This document shows positions 62,191-64,000 of a stretch of 64,000 nucleotides of DNA, one piece after another. The position numbers were made by a program, and so were the translations under genes. Under the pieces are notes generated by a model that saw only the letters and a program-made list of their open reading frames with translations, was not told the origin of the DNA and did no database searches. Numbering within the stretch: position 1 is the stretch's first letter; each line of letters begins with the position of its first letter. This DNA is from Pyropia yezoensis (Eukaryota; Rhodophyta; Bangiophyceae; Bangiales; Bangiaceae): assembly GCA_009829735.1 (NCBI GenBank), contig CM020619.1, positions 5,224,083-5,288,082 on the forward strand, given 5' to 3'.

Positions 62191-64000
62191 CTAGTACACC
62201 CTGTCGGGAGCCACAATGTTGATGTGCTCGCGGTCCCGTCGATCTGGACGGCTCCACCTACGGCGGACGTTGTCCCACCAGCTCTTCCACACACCCTCAG
62301 AGCTTGAAAGGTAGTCCATGTCACCAATCACGTGGAAATGGCTCTGTGCCCGCGACATCATGGCGTTCACGCGCCGCTCGTCGGACAAAAAGTCGGTGCT
62401 CCCGCCGGGTGGCGCCCCAGGCTCTGACCGCACGAGGGAGAGTATGACACAGTCCACAGAAGCGCCTTGGCAGCCATCCACGGTGGACACCCTGACGTCG
62501 GCACATGGTCTGCGGGGCAGCCGCCTGCTGTCTCTCATCGACTGCACCACCTCATTCAGCTTGTTCGGCTGCGCAGTGTACGGGGTGATGAGCATCACCT
62601 TGAGCTCGGTAGCCCCGCTGGACGTCGCCCACGCCCGCAGTAGATCCGTAAGAGCCATCTCGACCAACCGAAGCTCTGCAACGTTAATCAGGCTCTTGTT
62701 GTTGGGGGTGGTGGAACCCGTCTTGTGCGCCCGATCGTCGGCCGGCAGGCGGGAGGTGTCTGTCACTTGCAGCCCTCCAAAGCGAATAGGCTGTCCCGGA
62801 TGGTTTAGCCACGCGGGTGTTCCAAATCCCTCCTCATGGCGGGCCTTGGGCCCGCGCCCGTCCGACCATATGCCAATGTGCGGGTAAAAGACTTGTCGGA
62901 GGAGGGACCATAACAGCGGCCGCATGCGGTACTGCACGGAGAGGATGACGCAAGCGGACAGAAACCTGGCGAGCCGCTCAAAAACGCTGGATGCCATCGG
63001 CCGTGTCTCGCCTCTGTACTCCATGCCGGCGCTCGGCCTCAGCTGGGCATTGTCGCCAACAAGGACAATGCACTTGGTCCGCTCTGCCGGATGACCGTCC
63101 TCTTCTTCATCTGACGAGCCACCCGCACGCCCCGCCCGCTTGGCGCGAACAATGGCGGCGACGGACGCAGGGACGCTTGTTGCCGCACCCTCGTCAATGA
63201 TAATGGCGTCAAAGCCTTGACCCCCCACGAGCGCCCCCGTCGACGTTGACGTGGTTGTGACAATGACGGACGCGCCGCCCACGATGCGCTTGCGGAGCTC
63301 CCGTTCCGCACGCTGCTGGCGACGCAAGGCAGCCTCCAGGGCTTGCTCCGCATCGGCACATTCCTCGAGGAGGACTTGTGACCCACCCGCGCCCGGCTCT
63401 GCACCCTGGGCGCGGGACCGATCCACACGGCGGCCCACATCGGCCACCCGTGCCCTCGCCCGTTCCACCGCGGCTGTCACGGACGGGTAGGCGACAGGAA
63501 GGCGCTCGTCCACCACGGCGTCAATGTGCGTTGTCTTGGCACGGTGGCCATCCAGAGGGGGTTCACCCACACGGAGGAGCGTCACGGCATCGGGTTTCGC
63601 GACGCCGTGTCGACTTTCAGCCCCCGACGGACAGAACAACTCGTGAACTGCGTCCAACAGCTCGTCGCACGCCGTGTTGGTGCGCGACGTCAGCAGGACC
63701 CGCCCGTCTGGAAGGGTCCCAAGTACCATGTCCACCATGGAGACAATGGCGCGTGTCTTGCCCGTCCCGAGGGGGCCCGTCACCAGCTGCACGTCACACT
63801 CGTCCGACAACAGCCCCCGGCGCATGCAATCGACTGCGCGCCACTGGAACTCGTCCAGGTGGGCGTAGCGTCGAGGAGCACTCTGCAGGGGGGGAGGCCC
63901 CGGTGCCGGTACAGGTACCACCTGCTGTCCCCCGTGCGAAGGCGTTGCGTGGATGGCGAGCGCCCTCTGCATGACTGGCGGAAGAAGGTCCCAGTGGCCG
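62191..64000 (-). CDS. SF1 superfamily helicase, UPF1/AAA_12 type, 5'-truncated by the window
   Basis: The frame is open to the window edge, so the N-terminus lies outside; the first ATG inside is at 63972, but GHWDLLPPV precedes it in frame. Helicase motifs in order: I QLVTGPLGTGKTRAIVSM; Ia VLLTSRTNTACDELLDAV; II IIIDEGAATSVPA (DEGA instead of the usual DEAA/DEAQ); III CIVLVGDNAQLRPSAG; IV ILSVQYRMRPLLW; V VSTVDGCQGASVDCVILSLV; VI RRVNAMMSRAQSHFHVIGD. This is a complete ATP-dependent RNA/DNA helicase core of the UPF1/SMUBP2 group. The helical 1B insertion is between I and II. The C-terminus follows motif VI by only about 40 residues. Its cellular role is not predictable from the core alone. 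Confidence 0.9.
   Translation of the reverse strand, partial: GHWDLLPPVMQRALAIHATPSHGGQQVVPVPAPGPPPLQSAPRRYAHLDEFQWRAVDCMRRGLLSDECDVQLVTGPLGTGKTRAIVSMVDMVLGTLPDGRVLLTSRTNTACDELLDAVHELFCPSGAESRHGVAKPDAVTLLRVGEPPLDGHRAKTTHIDAVVDERLPVAYPSVTAAVERARARVADVGRRVDRSRAQGAEPGAGGSQVLLEECADAEQALEAALRRQQRAERELRKRIVGGASVIVTTTSTSTGALVGGQGFDAIIIDEGAATSVPASVAAIVRAKRAGRAGGSSDEEEDGHPAERTKCIVLVGDNAQLRPSAGMEYRGETRPMASSVFERLARFLSACVILSVQYRMRPLLWSLLRQVFYPHIGIWSDGRGPKARHEEGFGTPAWLNHPGQPIRFGGLQVTDTSRLPADDRAHKTGSTTPNNKSLINVAELRLVEMALTDLLRAWATSSGATELKVMLITPYTAQPNKLNEVVQSMRDSRRLPRRPCADVRVSTVDGCQGASVDCVILSLVRSEPGAPPGGSTDFLSDERRVNAMMSRAQSHFHVIGDMDYLSSSEGVWKSWWDNVRRRWSRPDRRDREHINIVAPDRVY

Noticed and set aside
1..64000. CRISPR arrays
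   Set aside because: The tandem repeats found (hexamers, 24-, 34-, 78- and 99-bp units) are contiguous without unique spacers, and the genome is eukaryotic.
1..64000. tRNA, rRNA or snRNA genes
   Set aside because: No stretch with a T-loop/acceptor arrangement or rRNA-like core was seen. This was by eye; a covariance scan would decide.

Overview
The window is 64 kb of very GC-rich eukaryotic nuclear DNA. Long G or C homopolymers and coding runs for poly-Ala, poly-Gly and poly-Pro occur throughout. Most genes have a single exon; the two clear introns are GT-AG and both begin GTACGT. TAA, TAG and TGA are all used as stops. The plastid-type isopropylmalate dehydratase with a transit-like leader and the type II (plant gamma class) PI4K-like kinase suggest an alga. 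A compact, intron-poor, GC-rich genome fits a bangiophyte red alga such as Porphyra/Pyropia best, but this is an inference and no marker gene settles it.

Layout. 0-3.2 kb: an AlkB-type dioxygenase (+). 3.3-12 kb: two duplicated methyltransferase genes (-) on either side of an ankyrin-repeat gene (+); each copy has a 24-bp palindrome upstream. 12.3-14.1 kb: 3-isopropylmalate dehydratase large subunit (+, one intron). 14.6-15.9 kb: mitochondrial carrier (-). 18.6-19.4 kb: hypothetical protein (+). 21.0-23.2 kb: PRMT1-type arginine methyltransferase (-, split). 24.7-29.9 kb: G-patch protein (-). 32-40 kb: a 146-bp inverted repeat pair enclosing a 0.9-kb TIR element, a hypothetical gene (+) and an alpha/beta-hydrolase (-). 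42.3-53.5 kb: PI4K-like kinase (+), EHD ATPase (+), a doubtful hypothetical (-) and a GT92-like glycosyltransferase (+). 54-58.3 kb: a Fanzor (eukaryotic TnpB homologue) gene (-) split by one in-frame TGA. 59.9-62 kb: a second TIR element abutting a deleted Tc1/mariner transposase. 62.2-64 kb: an SF1 helicase (-) that runs off the window.

The host genes are mostly unrelated housekeeping genes with individual promoters; there are no operons. The right third is an accessory island of mobile DNA. The strongest unusual object is the Fanzor: N-terminal zinc knuckles, RuvC-I, the Fanzor-type DEF-TS-C zinc ribbon and RuvC-III are all recognisable in one frame. At least three other genes (hydrolase, G-patch protein, 18.6-kb hypothetical) change reading frame exactly inside long G/C runs, which points to homopolymer length errors or real slippage. 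Protein ends in those genes should be read with that in mind.
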